Below are positions 16,792 through 25,077 of a DNA stretch of 64,000 nt, one piece after another (positions within the stretch are counted from its first letter, which is position 1; each line of letters starts with the position of its first letter). The DNA is from Dehalococcoidia bacterium (GTDB lineage: Bacteria; Chloroflexota; Dehalococcoidia; Tepidiformales; Tepidiformaceae): NCBI GenBank assembly GCA_009839725.1, contig VXPF01000117.1, positions 1 through 64,000 of the forward strand, in the 5' to 3' direction. A program made the position numbers and the translations under genes. The notes beneath the pieces were generated by a model. It made no database searches, was not told the DNA's origin, and saw only the letters and a list, made by a program, of their open reading frames with translations.

Positions 16792-17025
16792 ATGGACGAG
16801 CCGCACACCTACAAGATCGTCGAACTCGTCGGCTCCTCGCCTGACGGCGTGGATGCGGCCATCGCGAACGCGCTGGAGCGCGCGAGCCGGACGCTGCGCA
16901 ACCTCGACTGGTTCGAGGTTCGGCAGATCCGGGGCGCAATCAGCGACGGGCAAGCGGCGGCCACACAGGTCACGCTTGGCGTCGGCTTCCGCATCCTCAG
17001 TCCGGAGGATCTGCACCGGGAGTGA
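16792..17025 (+). CDS. Dodecin (flavin-binding small protein)
   Basis: 77 residues, the usual dodecin size. It matches the family along its length: KIVELVGSSPDGVDAAIANALERASRTLRNLDWFEV, then VTLGVGFRI. The Trp in LDWFEV stacks on flavin in characterised dodecins, and the Gln in ATQVTL sits where the flavin-contacting Gln is expected. Dodecins form 12-mers that store or buffer flavin. A strong GGAAGGAG precedes ATG 16792. Confidence 0.93.
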   Translation: MDEPHTYKIVELVGSSPDGVDAAIANALERASRTLRNLDWFEVRQIRGAISDGQAAATQVTLGVGFRILSPEDLHRE

Positions 17026-17106
17026 CGCCCGGAAGGCGGGCGGCATGCCGGTACATGCTGTAAACTGCACCTAGCTGGAGATCAAGGCGAGGAGCACTCC
17101 GTCGGC

Positions 17107-17895
17107 ATGCCGCCCGCGGGCGCCACGGCGCCGTTCACGAGTCTCTACCAGGACGATCATTCGATACAGCCTGTCCTGACCCCCATCGGGAACGAGTTGG
17201 GGTTCTACCGGGACTGGCTGAAGCTGCGTCTCTCGCCGGTGTACTACGGGCTGGACGTTCCCCACGGGAACCGAGAGCCGGTGGTGGTAGTACCGGGCTT
17301 CCTGGGCACCGACCTGTCGCTCATGGAGCTGTTCTGGTGGCTCGGGCGGATCGGCTACGAGCCCTACTACTCGGGCCTGGGCCTGAACGTCGACTGTCCC
17401 GATGCCTCAACCGACCTGGTGCGGGGCATCGTGCGGCGGGCGGCCGAGGAGACCGGGCAACGGGTTCACCTGATCGGGCACAGCCTGGGGGCGCTGATCG
17501 CGCGCAGCGTCGCGTTCGACCAGCCCGAGTCGGTGGACCTGCTCATCTCGCTGGCGGCGCCCTTCAACGAAGTGGCGTACGTGCATCCGGCGCTTATCGA
17601 GGCGATGGCGGCGGTGCGCCGGCAGGCGGGCACGCACCTGACCTGGAACGTGGCGCCGGCCTGCTACAGCGGGCACTGCGCCTGCCCGTTCACGGCGCAC
17701 ATCATGCGGCCGGGCCAGCCGACCTTCCGACGGCGGGCGCTCTATGCGGAACGGGATGGCCTGGTGAGCCCGGAGAGCTGCATCGAGGACGAGCCCGAGT
17801 ACAACGTCGGGATCGCGACGAGCCACTACGGGATCATCTACAACAGCGAGGCGTACCGGACGGTCGCGAGGTTGCTGGCGGAAGCGAACGGCTAG
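17107..17895 (+). CDS. Alpha/beta hydrolase, lipase/PGAP1-like
   Basis: 262 residues. Core motifs: VVVVPGFLGTD (oxyanion region), GHSLG with nucleophile S126, ERDGLVSP for the acid and SHYG near the C-terminus for the catalytic His. It resembles cytoplasmic triacylglycerol-lipase or PGAP1-like esterases with no signal peptide. Its 3' end overlaps the convergent phasin-like gene by 4 bp, and it borders the PHA locus. An intracellular ester or PHA-oligomer hydrolase would fit the context, but that is inference. Confidence 0.82.
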   Translation: MPPAGATAPFTSLYQDDHSIQPVLTPIGNELGFYRDWLKLRLSPVYYGLDVPHGNREPVVVVPGFLGTDLSLMELFWWLGRIGYEPYYSGLGLNVDCPDASTDLVRGIVRRAAEETGQRVHLIGHSLGALIARSVAFDQPESVDLLISLAAPFNEVAYVHPALIEAMAAVRRQAGTHLTWNVAPACYSGHCACPFTAHIMRPGQPTFRRRALYAERDGLVSPESCIEDEPEYNVGIATSHYGIIYNSEAYRTVARLLAEANG

Positions 17896-18380
17896 ACCTT
17901 CGCCTTCGCCCTCTTCGTGTTCTTCGCGGCGGGGGCGCCGGTCGCGGCTGCGGTGAAGCTCTCCATGCCCTTCTGGAACAGGTCGGCCCAGGGGTTGGAG
18001 GCCTGCCACTCGCGCGAGAGATCGAGGGCGGCCTCGGCGGCGGTGCGGCTGGCGCTGAGCAGGCTGTCGAGGGCCTCGCGGGCCTCGCCGCTGGCGGCCA
18101 CGGCTTCCTTGTAGGCGGTCTGGGTGAAGTCGAGCGCCTGGCTCTGGGCGGCGACGGCGGACTCCATGATGGCGGAGTAGGCGGCGCCCATGTCGGCGGG
18201 GTCGGCGGCGACCCGCTTCGCGAGGTCGAGGGTCTGGCGCTGGGCGGCGGTCACCTCGGCGAGGAGCTGGCGGGAGAGGCCGAGGCCGCGCTCGTTGGCC
18301 TGCTCGATCGCGCGGGCAAGCGCGTCGTAGCTGGCAAGGAGGGCCTCGAAGTACTGCTCGGTCTGGGAGTTGTTGCTCAT
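17892..18380 (-). CDS. Phasin-like PHA-granule protein
   Basis: 162 residues, amphipathic and helical, rich in Ala, Gln and Glu, ending in an Ala/Lys tail (GAPAAKNTKRAKAKV). Stretches such as LLAEVTAAQRQTLDLAKRV, NPWADLFQKGMESF and repeated AAxxAxDLSREWQ are phasin-like. Phasins coat polyhydroxyalkanoate granules. The start is ATG 18380 with GGAG upstream. It is divergent from the PadR-PhaE-PhaC cluster with about 106 bp between the start codons, where PadR-type autoregulation could act. Confidence 0.78.
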   Translation of the reverse strand: MSNNSQTEQYFEALLASYDALARAIEQANERGLGLSRQLLAEVTAAQRQTLDLAKRVAADPADMGAAYSAIMESAVAAQSQALDFTQTAYKEAVAASGEAREALDSLLSASRTAAEAALDLSREWQASNPWADLFQKGMESFTAAATGAPAAKNTKRAKAKV

Positions 18381-18486
18381 GCTGGCTGCTCCGTTGGAGT
18401 GCTTGATGCTGGGAACGGTACGGGCCGCGGCAGCTACATGCAACTTGCAGATTGCGTGTATTGGCACCTAGCGACAGAATGTCCTC

Positions 18487-18885
18487 ATGGCGGAAGGCAG
18501 CGGACGGAAGCGCACGACCTCGGAGCCGCGTCTCCATGGGGAGATGCTGGCCACGAGCCTGCTCGCCTTCCTGAAGGGCTGCAATGCCTACGGCTACCAG
18601 CTCACCCAGCAGCTGAGCGACTCCGGGCTGCCGCAATCCGACAGCGGCACGGTGTACCGCGCGCTGCGGCAACTCGAGGGCAGCGGCTTCGTCTCCTCGT
18701 TCTGGGACACCTCGGACCAGGGTCCGGCGCGGCGCATGTACTCGCTGACGGCGGCGGGGGAGCTGTTCCTGCGCACGTGGATCGAGGCGCTCAACCGCTA
18801 CCAGGAGGTGCTCACGGGCGCGCTCGCGGGGTTCGACACGACGCTCGCGAGCGAGGACGAGGGCACGGAAGAGGAAACCCCATGA
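18487..18885 (+). CDS. PadR-family transcriptional regulator (PhaQ-like)
   Basis: 132 residues. Typical PadR winged helix: LATSLLAFLKGCNAYGYQLTQQLSDSGLPQSDSGTVYRALRQLEGSGFV, then RMYSLTAAGELFLRTWIEAL. In Bacillus megaterium a PadR member, PhaQ, controls phasin and PHA genes; position suggests the same job here. Its stop overlaps the start of the PhaE-like gene by 4 nt (ATGA), so the two are translationally coupled. It faces away from the phasin gene. Confidence 0.9.
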   Translation: MAEGSGRKRTTSEPRLHGEMLATSLLAFLKGCNAYGYQLTQQLSDSGLPQSDSGTVYRALRQLEGSGFVSSFWDTSDQGPARRMYSLTAAGELFLRTWIEALNRYQEVLTGALAGFDTTLASEDEGTEEETP

Positions 18886-19280
18886 GCACGAACGAAACCT
18901 CGGCCCCCGACTTCTCGGAGGCGTGGCGGCAGTGGGCGACGCAGTCGGAACGGCAGTGGAACGAGTTCTTCAACCAGATGATGGGCACTGAGGAGTTCAG
19001 CCAGAGCCTGGGCCGCAACCTCGACGTGTTCCTGCATTTCCAGAAGACGATGAACGAGGCGATGGGCTCGTTCTTCACGGCCATGAACGTTCCCACGCGG
19101 ACCGACGTGCTGGCCCTGGGCGACCGCATGCTGGCGATCGAGAACCGGCTGGCGGCGCTCGAGGCGCAGCTCTCGGCGGCGCTGGCGAACGCTCCCGCCG
19201 GTGGCGCCGCCAGCAAGGCGGCCCGGCCGAAGCGCACGAAGCGTCCCGCCGGGGGCAGCGAGGGCGGCTCTTCGAATTAA
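18882..19280 (+). CDS. phaE: PHA synthase subunit, PhaE/PhaR-like
   Basis: 132 residues. The acidic helical N-terminus with WRQWATQSERQWNEFFNQMM and the C-terminal NVPTRTDVLALGDRMLAIENRLAALEAQL match the second subunit of class III/IV PHA synthases, which is needed for PhaC activity. A basic Ala/Lys/Arg tail follows. It is much shorter than classical PhaE (~350 residues) and nearer to the Bacillus PhaR size. ATG 18882 overlaps the PadR stop. PhaC follows 81 nt later. Confidence 0.75.
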   Translation: MSTNETSAPDFSEAWRQWATQSERQWNEFFNQMMGTEEFSQSLGRNLDVFLHFQKTMNEAMGSFFTAMNVPTRTDVLALGDRMLAIENRLAALEAQLSAALANAPAGGAASKAARPKRTKRPAGGSEGGSSN

Positions 19281-19361
19281 CGCGGCGGTAACCCGCCTAT
19301 TCCTTCACCGCTGAGAATTGTTTTGCGTATTGCGGGGCCACCCCGCACCTTGGACGAACCG

Positions 19362-20444
19362 ATGACAACCGCATCCGCTTCCCCTTCCCCTGATGTTGCC
19401 CGCCAGGTCCAGGCGACCGTCGACGCGATCGTGCGGCGCGGGCTGGTCGGGCTCGAGTACATCTCGCTGGAAGACCCGCAGGTGGGTTCGACGCCGAAGG
19501 ACACGATCCATACCGACGGCTCGATGAAGCTGTACCACTACCGCGCCCAGACGGACGAGGTCTACCGCATTCCCCTGCTGGTCGTGACCTCGCTGGTGAG
19601 CAAGCCGTACATCCTCGATCTGACCCCGGGCCAGAGCATGATGGAGTTCCTGGTGCAGCAGGGGTACGACGTGTACCTGATCGACTGGGGCGTGCCCCGC
19701 AACGAGGACAGCAGTCTGCGGCTGGAGGACTACGCGCTCTCCCGCATCCCGGAGTGCGTCGAGCGGGTGCTCGAGGACTCGGGTGAGACGGAGATCAACC
19801 TGCTGGGCTACTGCGTGGGCGGCTCGCTGGCGCTGATGTACATGGGAACCCACCCGGAGGCGCCGGTGCGCAACATGGCCTGCCTGACCACTCCCGTGAA
19901 CTTCAAGGGGATGGGGCTCTTCAGCCAGTGGACGGACGAGCGCTACTTCGACGTCGACCGCATCGTGGACACGCTCGGGAACGTGCCCGGCGAGATCCTG
20001 CTGTCGGCGTTCGACATGCTGCGTCCCACCGGGCGGCTGACCAGCCCAATCCAGGTGCTCGACCGCATTCGTGACGACAAGTACGTGAAGTCGTTCATGA
20101 TGGTCGACCGCTGGGCGGCGGATCAGATCCCCTTCCCGGGTGAGGCCTTCCGCCAGATGGTGAAGGAGCTGTACTGGAAGAACGCCATGCTGGAGGGAAC
20201 GCTGGAGCTGGACGGCCGTCCCGTGGACCTCTCGGGAATCGACGTGCCGATGATCCACGCGATGGCGGAACACGACCACATCGTGCCCTACGAGGCGGCC
20301 AAGCCCGCCCTCGAGCGGGTGGGGTCGGAAGATACGGAAGAGGTCGTCCTGCGGGGCGGCCACGCCAGTCTCGTCGCCGGGGGGAACGCCATGTATCGTC
20401 TCTGGCCAAAGTTGGACCAATGGCTTTCGGTACGTTCGATCTGA
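19362..20444 (+). CDS. phaC: Class III/IV poly(3-hydroxyalkanoate) synthase catalytic subunit PhaC
   Basis: 360 residues, the class III/IV length. Polymerises (R)-3-hydroxyacyl-CoA into PHA. The lipase-box variant GYCVGG places nucleophile C151; the triad is completed by D305 in EHDHIVP and H334 in GGHASLV. Other family stretches are LVVTSLVSKPYILDL and LIDWGVP. ATG 19362 is chosen; an in-frame TTG at 19323 adds a tail without homology. Sits after the PadR and PhaE-like genes. The end overlaps the GNAT gene by 25 bp. Confidence 0.95.
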   Translation: MTTASASPSPDVARQVQATVDAIVRRGLVGLEYISLEDPQVGSTPKDTIHTDGSMKLYHYRAQTDEVYRIPLLVVTSLVSKPYILDLTPGQSMMEFLVQQGYDVYLIDWGVPRNEDSSLRLEDYALSRIPECVERVLEDSGETEINLLGYCVGGSLALMYMGTHPEAPVRNMACLTTPVNFKGMGLFSQWTDERYFDVDRIVDTLGNVPGEILLSAFDMLRPTGRLTSPIQVLDRIRDDKYVKSFMMVDRWAADQIPFPGEAFRQMVKELYWKNAMLEGTLELDGRPVDLSGIDVPMIHAMAEHDHIVPYEAAKPALERVGSEDTEEVVLRGGHASLVAGGNAMYRLWPKLDQWLSVRSI

Positions 20445-21049
20445 CGTCGGTCAACAGCCACGAGCGCTACCCCGCATCGGGCACGGTGGGGGGCAAGCGC
20501 GTGACCCTGCGGCTCATGGACGCGGGCGACGGCGACGCCGTGCTCGCCTTCGCGCGGGGGCTCCCCGAGCACGATCTCCTGTTCCTGCGGCGCGACATCA
20601 CGCAGCCCGAGCAGGTCGAGACGTGGGTGCAGCGCATCGAGACAGGTGTTGCGACCTCGCTCCTGGTGCTCGACAGCGACGACAGCATCGCTGGCTACGC
20701 AACCGTGGACCGCAACGACCTGCCCTGGTCACAGCACGTGGCTGAGCTGCGCGTCCTCGTGGGCCCGGCCCTGCGGGGGCGGGGCATCGGGCGGCTCCTG
20801 ACGGAGGAAGCGTTCCGCATCGCGCTGGGCATGGGCGTCGACAAGATCATTGGGCAGATGACGGTCGATCAGCACGAGGCGATCGCCGTCTTCCGCTCGC
20901 TCGGCTTCCAGCCGGAAGCGCTGCTGCGGGACCACGTGAAGGACCGCGCGGGCGAGAAGCACGACCTCGTCATCCTCAGCCACGACGTGGCGGCGGCGCA
21001 GCGAACGATGGCCGCCGTGGGCGTGCTCGACGCCGTCGAAGGCAACTGA
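20420..21049 (+). CDS. GNAT-family N-acetyltransferase
   Basis: 209 residues with the acetyl-CoA-binding motif LVGPALRGRGIGRLLTEEAF and the downstream VFRSLGFQPEA helix typical of the GNAT fold. N-terminal VTLRLMDAGDGDAVLAFARGLPEHD is also family-like. It overlaps the 3' end of phaC by 25 bp and is followed 10 nt later by an HSL-type hydrolase, so all three are probably co-transcribed. Substrate unknown. Confidence 0.88.
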   Translation: MAFGTFDLTSVNSHERYPASGTVGGKRVTLRLMDAGDGDAVLAFARGLPEHDLLFLRRDITQPEQVETWVQRIETGVATSLLVLDSDDSIAGYATVDRNDLPWSQHVAELRVLVGPALRGRGIGRLLTEEAFRIALGMGVDKIIGQMTVDQHEAIAVFRSLGFQPEALLRDHVKDRAGEKHDLVILSHDVAAAQRTMAAVGVLDAVEGN

Positions 21050-21059
21050 GGCGCGTCGC

Positions 21060-21986
21060 TTGGACGACATAACAGCCCGGATCATCGAGTTCTATGCCGC
21101 GCCACCTCCGGCCGACCTCCCGCGAGTCACCGGCCTCGAGATCCGCGAGCGCTGGGCGGTCACGGCCAACTTCCTGAACCAGGGCGGCCCGGACCGGACC
21201 GTGGAGCGCGGGCGCACGGTTGCGACGCGACGGGGGGAGCGACTGACCGTGGACCTGTACCCTCCCGACGGGGACGGCCCCCATCCGGGCATCCTGTTCA
21301 TCCACGGGGGATCGTGGGTGGCCGGTTCGCCCCTGACGCACGACAAGCTGGCCCGCCGCCTTGCCGAGCGCGGCTACTCCGTGGTGAGCGTGGACTACTC
21401 CCTCGCGCCCGAGCACAAGCACCCCGAGGGCCTCGACGACTGCGTGCTGGCGGCGGACTGGCTGGCAGGGGAGGCCGCGAGCCTCGGCATCGACCCCGGG
21501 CGGCTGGCAATCATGGGCGACTCCGCCGGCGGGAATCTTGCGGCGGCGACGCTACACCGGCTGCTCGAACGGGACGGCTCGACGGCGTTCCGCAGCGCCG
21601 TGCTGCCGTACGGCGTGTACGACTTCCCGGCGATGCTGGAGCTGCCGGAAGACTCGCCCTTCGTGAACGGACGCATCTTCGTGTGGCAGGTGGAGGACTA
21701 CCTAGGGACGGCTCCCGACGACCCCCTGCTCGCTTCGCCGGCGGTGAGCCCGCGCTTCAGCCCCTGCCTCGCAAAGTTCCCGCCCGTCTTCCTGACGGCG
21801 GGCACGCGCGACCCCCTGCTCCAGCAATCGCTCGACTTCGGGGAGTCGCTGCGGGCGGCGGGCGTCGAGACCGAGGTGCTGGTCTGCGAGGACGCGACGC
21901 ACGCGTTCCTGCAGATAGAGGAGGTAGAGGCTGCAGGCGAGGGGCTAGAGGCCATGGTGGCCTTCCTGGAACGGACCCTGGGCTAG
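21060..21986 (+). CDS. Alpha/beta hydrolase, HSL (steryl acetyl hydrolase) family
   Basis: 308 residues. Oxyanion motif HGGS at 82-85, nucleophile S155 in GDSAGG, acid in TAGTRDPLL and His in DATHAF. SVDYSLAPEHKHPEGLDD is typical of hormone-sensitive-lipase esterases. The start is TTG 21060. It is last in the phaC-GNAT-hydrolase run and converges with ppx with a 4-bp overlap. An intracellular esterase; substrate unknown. Confidence 0.9.
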   Translation: MDDITARIIEFYAAPPPADLPRVTGLEIRERWAVTANFLNQGGPDRTVERGRTVATRRGERLTVDLYPPDGDGPHPGILFIHGGSWVAGSPLTHDKLARRLAERGYSVVSVDYSLAPEHKHPEGLDDCVLAADWLAGEAASLGIDPGRLAIMGDSAGGNLAAATLHRLLERDGSTAFRSAVLPYGVYDFPAMLELPEDSPFVNGRIFVWQVEDYLGTAPDDPLLASPAVSPRFSPCLAKFPPVFLTAGTRDPLLQQSLDFGESLRAAGVETEVLVCEDATHAFLQIEEVEAAGEGLEAMVAFLERTLG

Positions 21987-23395
21987 CCCTTCCGGCCTGA
22001 GCCGGCGAGGAGCGCTCCGCAGCGGCGCAGGAGGCGTTTCTCGGATGCCGGCAGAAGTTCGCCGAAGGGGGCGGCGGCGCTCTTCTCGCCATCGCTGGAG
22101 TGGAGGATGGCGATGATGCGCGCGAGCATCGCGTGGTCGAACCCGGCCAGGTCCTGGGCCAGCACCGCCTCGACCGTGGCCTCACCTGCGCGCGTGACGC
22201 CGCCCCGCTCGCCGATGACTCGGAGCATGGCCGCGAGGCGCGCTGCCTCGAGCGCATCGCTGAAGGGGTCATCGATGAGTTCGGGGGCGAGCGAGTCGAC
22301 GAGACTCGCGCGGGCTTCCATCTCGCTCTCGTCCCAGGCGTCGTGGCGGCGAAGGAGCGCCTCCACGGAGGCCACTCGCACGAGCCGCGGCTGAGGCACG
22401 GGCTCGCCGAAGGCGCGCATCGCGACGCCTTCGCGCAGGCCCCCGGCGGCGATCGTCAGGCGGTCGGCGCCGAGGTGCCCCATCAGCTCGTCGAGGATGA
22501 CGGCGCCGCCAACGATGGAGTCGGCACGACCGCTGCGGACGCCGTCGATGTCGCTGCGCTCGGCGGCGGTGTGCGCCATCAGGAAGGCGTTCACGTCGCG
22601 AAGGGCGCCCCGGTCGAGTGAGTAGCCGTGGGGCAGGGGGAGGGGATAGTCGGTCTGCCGCTGGGCGAGCCGGGCAAGGGTGCGGGCGCTGCCGCCCGTG
22701 GCGACGAGCTCCTCGCCGCTATCCAGGCGGGAGGGTGCGTTGGTCGCCAGGGTGTCGGCGATCATGCGGCGCATGGCCTTGACCTGCTTGCCGGTCGGAG
22801 GGTCGTCGGTCAGCCACTCGGCGCTGGCGCCGAGGGCGCCAAGCGGGAAGCTCCAGGCGCCGACGATCGTGCCAGCGATGACGCGGGCCACCTCGGTGCT
22901 GCCACCCCCGACATCGACGATGACGCCGGAGCGGATGGGCAACCCGTGGAGGGCGCCCACGGCTGCCAGCTCCGCTTCCTCCGCTCCGTCGAGGACTTCG
23001 ATGGCGAGGCCGAGTTCGGCATGGGCTCGGGCGAGAAGCTCGGCGCGGTTGCGGGCCGAGCGGATGGCAGCTGTCGCGACTACCTTGATCGAGGAAGCGC
23101 CCGCCTCGCGGGCGAAGGCGGCGAATTCGGCGACGGCGTCGATGGTGGTTGCGACGCCGCGCTCGCTCAGGCGTGAGTCGTGGTCGAGCTCGGTGGCGAG
23201 GCGCAGATCGAGGCGTTCCTCGGCGATGGTTTCGAGAACGCCGGGGATGGGGTGGTCGAATACGACGACCCGGGCGGAGTTCGAACCGAGATCGAGAACG
23301 GCGACGGGGGAGGTGGAACGGGGAGCAAGAGAAACGCCGTCTGCGACGGCCAGGGGAGAGGAACCGGCTGGGAAGACTCCCATCGGACTCAACAT
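21983..23395 (-). CDS. ppx: Exopolyphosphatase / pppGpp phosphohydrolase (Ppx/GppA)
   Basis: About 470 residues. The actin-like ATPase fold is visible from VAVLDLGSNSARVVVFD (phosphate 1), EEAELAAVGA, VIVDVGGGSTEVA (phosphate 2) and ATGGSARTLARLA, with SIVGGAVILDELM and AAGGLREGVAMR after it. A C-terminal helical extension of about 150 residues is HD-like in position. It removes terminal phosphate from polyphosphate or pppGpp. Starts at ATG 23395 or ATG 23383. It lies 34 bp from the CYTH-CHAD gene on the same strand, next to ppk1. Confidence 0.9.
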   Translation of the reverse strand: MLSPMGVFPAGSSPLAVADGVSLAPRSTSPVAVLDLGSNSARVVVFDHPIPGVLETIAEERLDLRLATELDHDSRLSERGVATTIDAVAEFAAFAREAGASSIKVVATAAIRSARNRAELLARAHAELGLAIEVLDGAEEAELAAVGALHGLPIRSGVIVDVGGGSTEVARVIAGTIVGAWSFPLGALGASAEWLTDDPPTGKQVKAMRRMIADTLATNAPSRLDSGEELVATGGSARTLARLAQRQTDYPLPLPHGYSLDRGALRDVNAFLMAHTAAERSDIDGVRSGRADSIVGGAVILDELMGHLGADRLTIAAGGLREGVAMRAFGEPVPQPRLVRVASVEALLRRHDAWDESEMEARASLVDSLAPELIDDPFSDALEAARLAAMLRVIGERGGVTRAGEATVEAVLAQDLAGFDHAMLARIIAILHSSDGEKSAAAPFGELLPASEKRLLRRCGALLAGSGRKG

Positions 23396-23429
23396 ACAGG
23401 CGCGAGGCTCGTGAATTGTTAACGGACGT

Positions 23430-24992
23430 TCACGAATTCGAGAGCGCGCGCCGGAGCGCGTGCCAGCGCGCTCCGCGGAGGCGGCCGTAGCGCTTGGGGA
23501 ACTTCCAGCGGTAGCCCTCGGCTTCGGCGGTGGCATTGGCGGCCAACTCTCGGGCGGCACGTACGCCCGCCTTCCCCAGGCGCTCGCCCTCATCACGGGC
23601 GAGACCGGCGTGGAAGTCGGCGGCGACAACGGCGTCCTGGTGGTCGCCGAGGAGGGTCTGGAGGCGCGTCGCCTGGCGGCCGTAGGCGTCGGCGGCCTCG
23701 CCGCCGAGGGGAGCGAAGAACTCGAGCACGTAGCGTAGATCGCGCACCTTGAGGCGGAGGGCGTGGTAGTCGGCGTCGGGGGACTTGCTATCGATGGCGG
23801 AGCCGAGGCGGCGGGCGCGACGGCGCTGCTCCTCAATGGTCTCGAGGGCGGACGCGAGGGCGGGCTCGTCGCCGAGGCCGGGGGTGGGGCCGGCCCGCAG
23901 AAGGTCCGACATCGTCTCGACCATGGCGACATACCGCTCTGAGTCGAGAGCCGCCAGCACGACTTCCTGCGTGCTGGCGCGTCGCTCCTCGAAGATGACC
24001 CCGATCGCGGCGGCCGCCTTGCGGCCGATGAGGGGGGCGGCAAGGGCGAATCGCTCGCGCTGGACGTCGAGGTCGCGGGCCTCGCCGAGGGAGCGGCCGA
24101 GCCAGCGAAGCTCGCGACGCTGTTCCGCGAGCGCGGGCGGCAGGATGTCCCGGAAGGTCTTGAGGGCGGCTCTCAACCTGCGGGTCGCGACGCGCATCTG
24201 GTGGACGCCCTCGATGTCCTCGCCGAGCCGGGCCAGGGGCTCGTGCTCAACCAGACGAAGGAAGCCGCGGCGGAGGGCGGCGTAGGCGACCTCGGCCAGC
24301 GAGCTGTCCCGATCGATGGACATGGGGCCGACGGGGCTGGGTTCCCAGCCGGGCGAGGCGCCGGCCGCGGCAAGGGCGGCGGCGAGCTTGCCGGACTGCG
24401 CGGGCCGGAGGCCGGCTCCGTCCCGGAGGGCGGCCACGAACGGTTCCGCGCGCCCGACGGCCTCTTCCCCAACCTCAACCTCGACGCGCAGGAGCTCGAG
24501 GGACTTGCTGCCTTCCCCGACGGTGGTGCGGTCGAGGGCGATCTCCCCGAGGGGTCCCTTCCCATCGGAGAGTCCCAGGGTCGTGCGTTGGGTCGTGAGA
24601 GCGGCCACGGAACGAAGGGGGTGCGGGCCGGTAAGTCGGCGCAGCAGGCTGCTGGCCTCCCCCTCGGGGTGGGCGACGGCGCCGGCGAGCTCCCCGAGGC
24701 CGTCCATTGGCTCGTCCAGCTCGAGGCGCTTGCGGAGATGCCCCTCGCCGCCCGCGAGGCCCTTGAGCGTGAGCTCGGCGGACTCTCCCCGGCGGCGAGT
24801 GCGGCAGGCGAACCCAGCGCGCCAGACGAGCCATCCGGTGGTGTCCCAGTACTCGTCGCGAAGCTCTCGCTGAGCGAGGGATTCGGTGGAGAAGGGCTCG
24901 GGCGTCTCCTGTTCGAGCCACTCGCGGACGGACTCAAGGTCGTCCGGGATGAACTGCCACTCGATTTCCATAACTCTGGCGGAGTTTGTCAT
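23430..24992 (-). CDS. CYTH and CHAD domain protein (polyphosphate-associated)
   Basis: 520 residues. N-terminal CYTH (triphosphate tunnel) domain from MEIEWQF to about residue 210, where the usual ExExK appears as EIEWQF, lacking the last Lys. The CHAD domain follows from about 225 (LRRGFLRLVEHEPL, then IEGVHQMRVATRRLRAALKTF and the second half RLKVRDLRYVLEFFAP). CHAD binds polyphosphate through its basic residues. A TACGAT -10 at 25007-25002 is only 9 nt from ATG 24992; ATG 24971 is an alternative start. Lies between ppx and the divergent ppk1. Confidence 0.9.
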   Translation of the reverse strand: MTNSARVMEIEWQFIPDDLESVREWLEQETPEPFSTESLAQRELRDEYWDTTGWLVWRAGFACRTRRRGESAELTLKGLAGGEGHLRKRLELDEPMDGLGELAGAVAHPEGEASSLLRRLTGPHPLRSVAALTTQRTTLGLSDGKGPLGEIALDRTTVGEGSKSLELLRVEVEVGEEAVGRAEPFVAALRDGAGLRPAQSGKLAAALAAAGASPGWEPSPVGPMSIDRDSSLAEVAYAALRRGFLRLVEHEPLARLGEDIEGVHQMRVATRRLRAALKTFRDILPPALAEQRRELRWLGRSLGEARDLDVQRERFALAAPLIGRKAAAAIGVIFEERRASTQEVVLAALDSERYVAMVETMSDLLRAGPTPGLGDEPALASALETIEEQRRRARRLGSAIDSKSPDADYHALRLKVRDLRYVLEFFAPLGGEAADAYGRQATRLQTLLGDHQDAVVAADFHAGLARDEGERLGKAGVRAARELAANATAEAEGYRWKFPKRYGRLRGARWHALRRALSNS

Positions 24993-25001
24993 GGAGCCAG
25001 T

Positions 25002-25007
25002 ATCGTA
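25002..25007 (-). promoter_or_regulatory. -10 element (TACGAT) of the CYTH-CHAD/ppx unit
   Basis: Minus-strand TACGAT ends 9 nt before ATG 24992, in the divergent region shared with ppk1. Confidence 0.5.
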
Positions 25008-25077
25008 ACGGGGTACAGATTCTTCGACCTTACACGGGGCGACAACCCGGCGGCGGTTCGTTAGCGGAGAGAATCAC

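Noticed and set aside
17337-18881. Plus-strand frame leading into the PhaE-like gene
   Set aside because: Only the last 132 codons resemble a protein; the rest lies across the lipase, phasin and PadR genes in other frames.
23396-24043. N-terminal extension of ppx
   Set aside because: Pro/Ser/Arg-rich and overlapping the CYTH-CHAD gene; Ppx homology begins after ATG 23383/23395.
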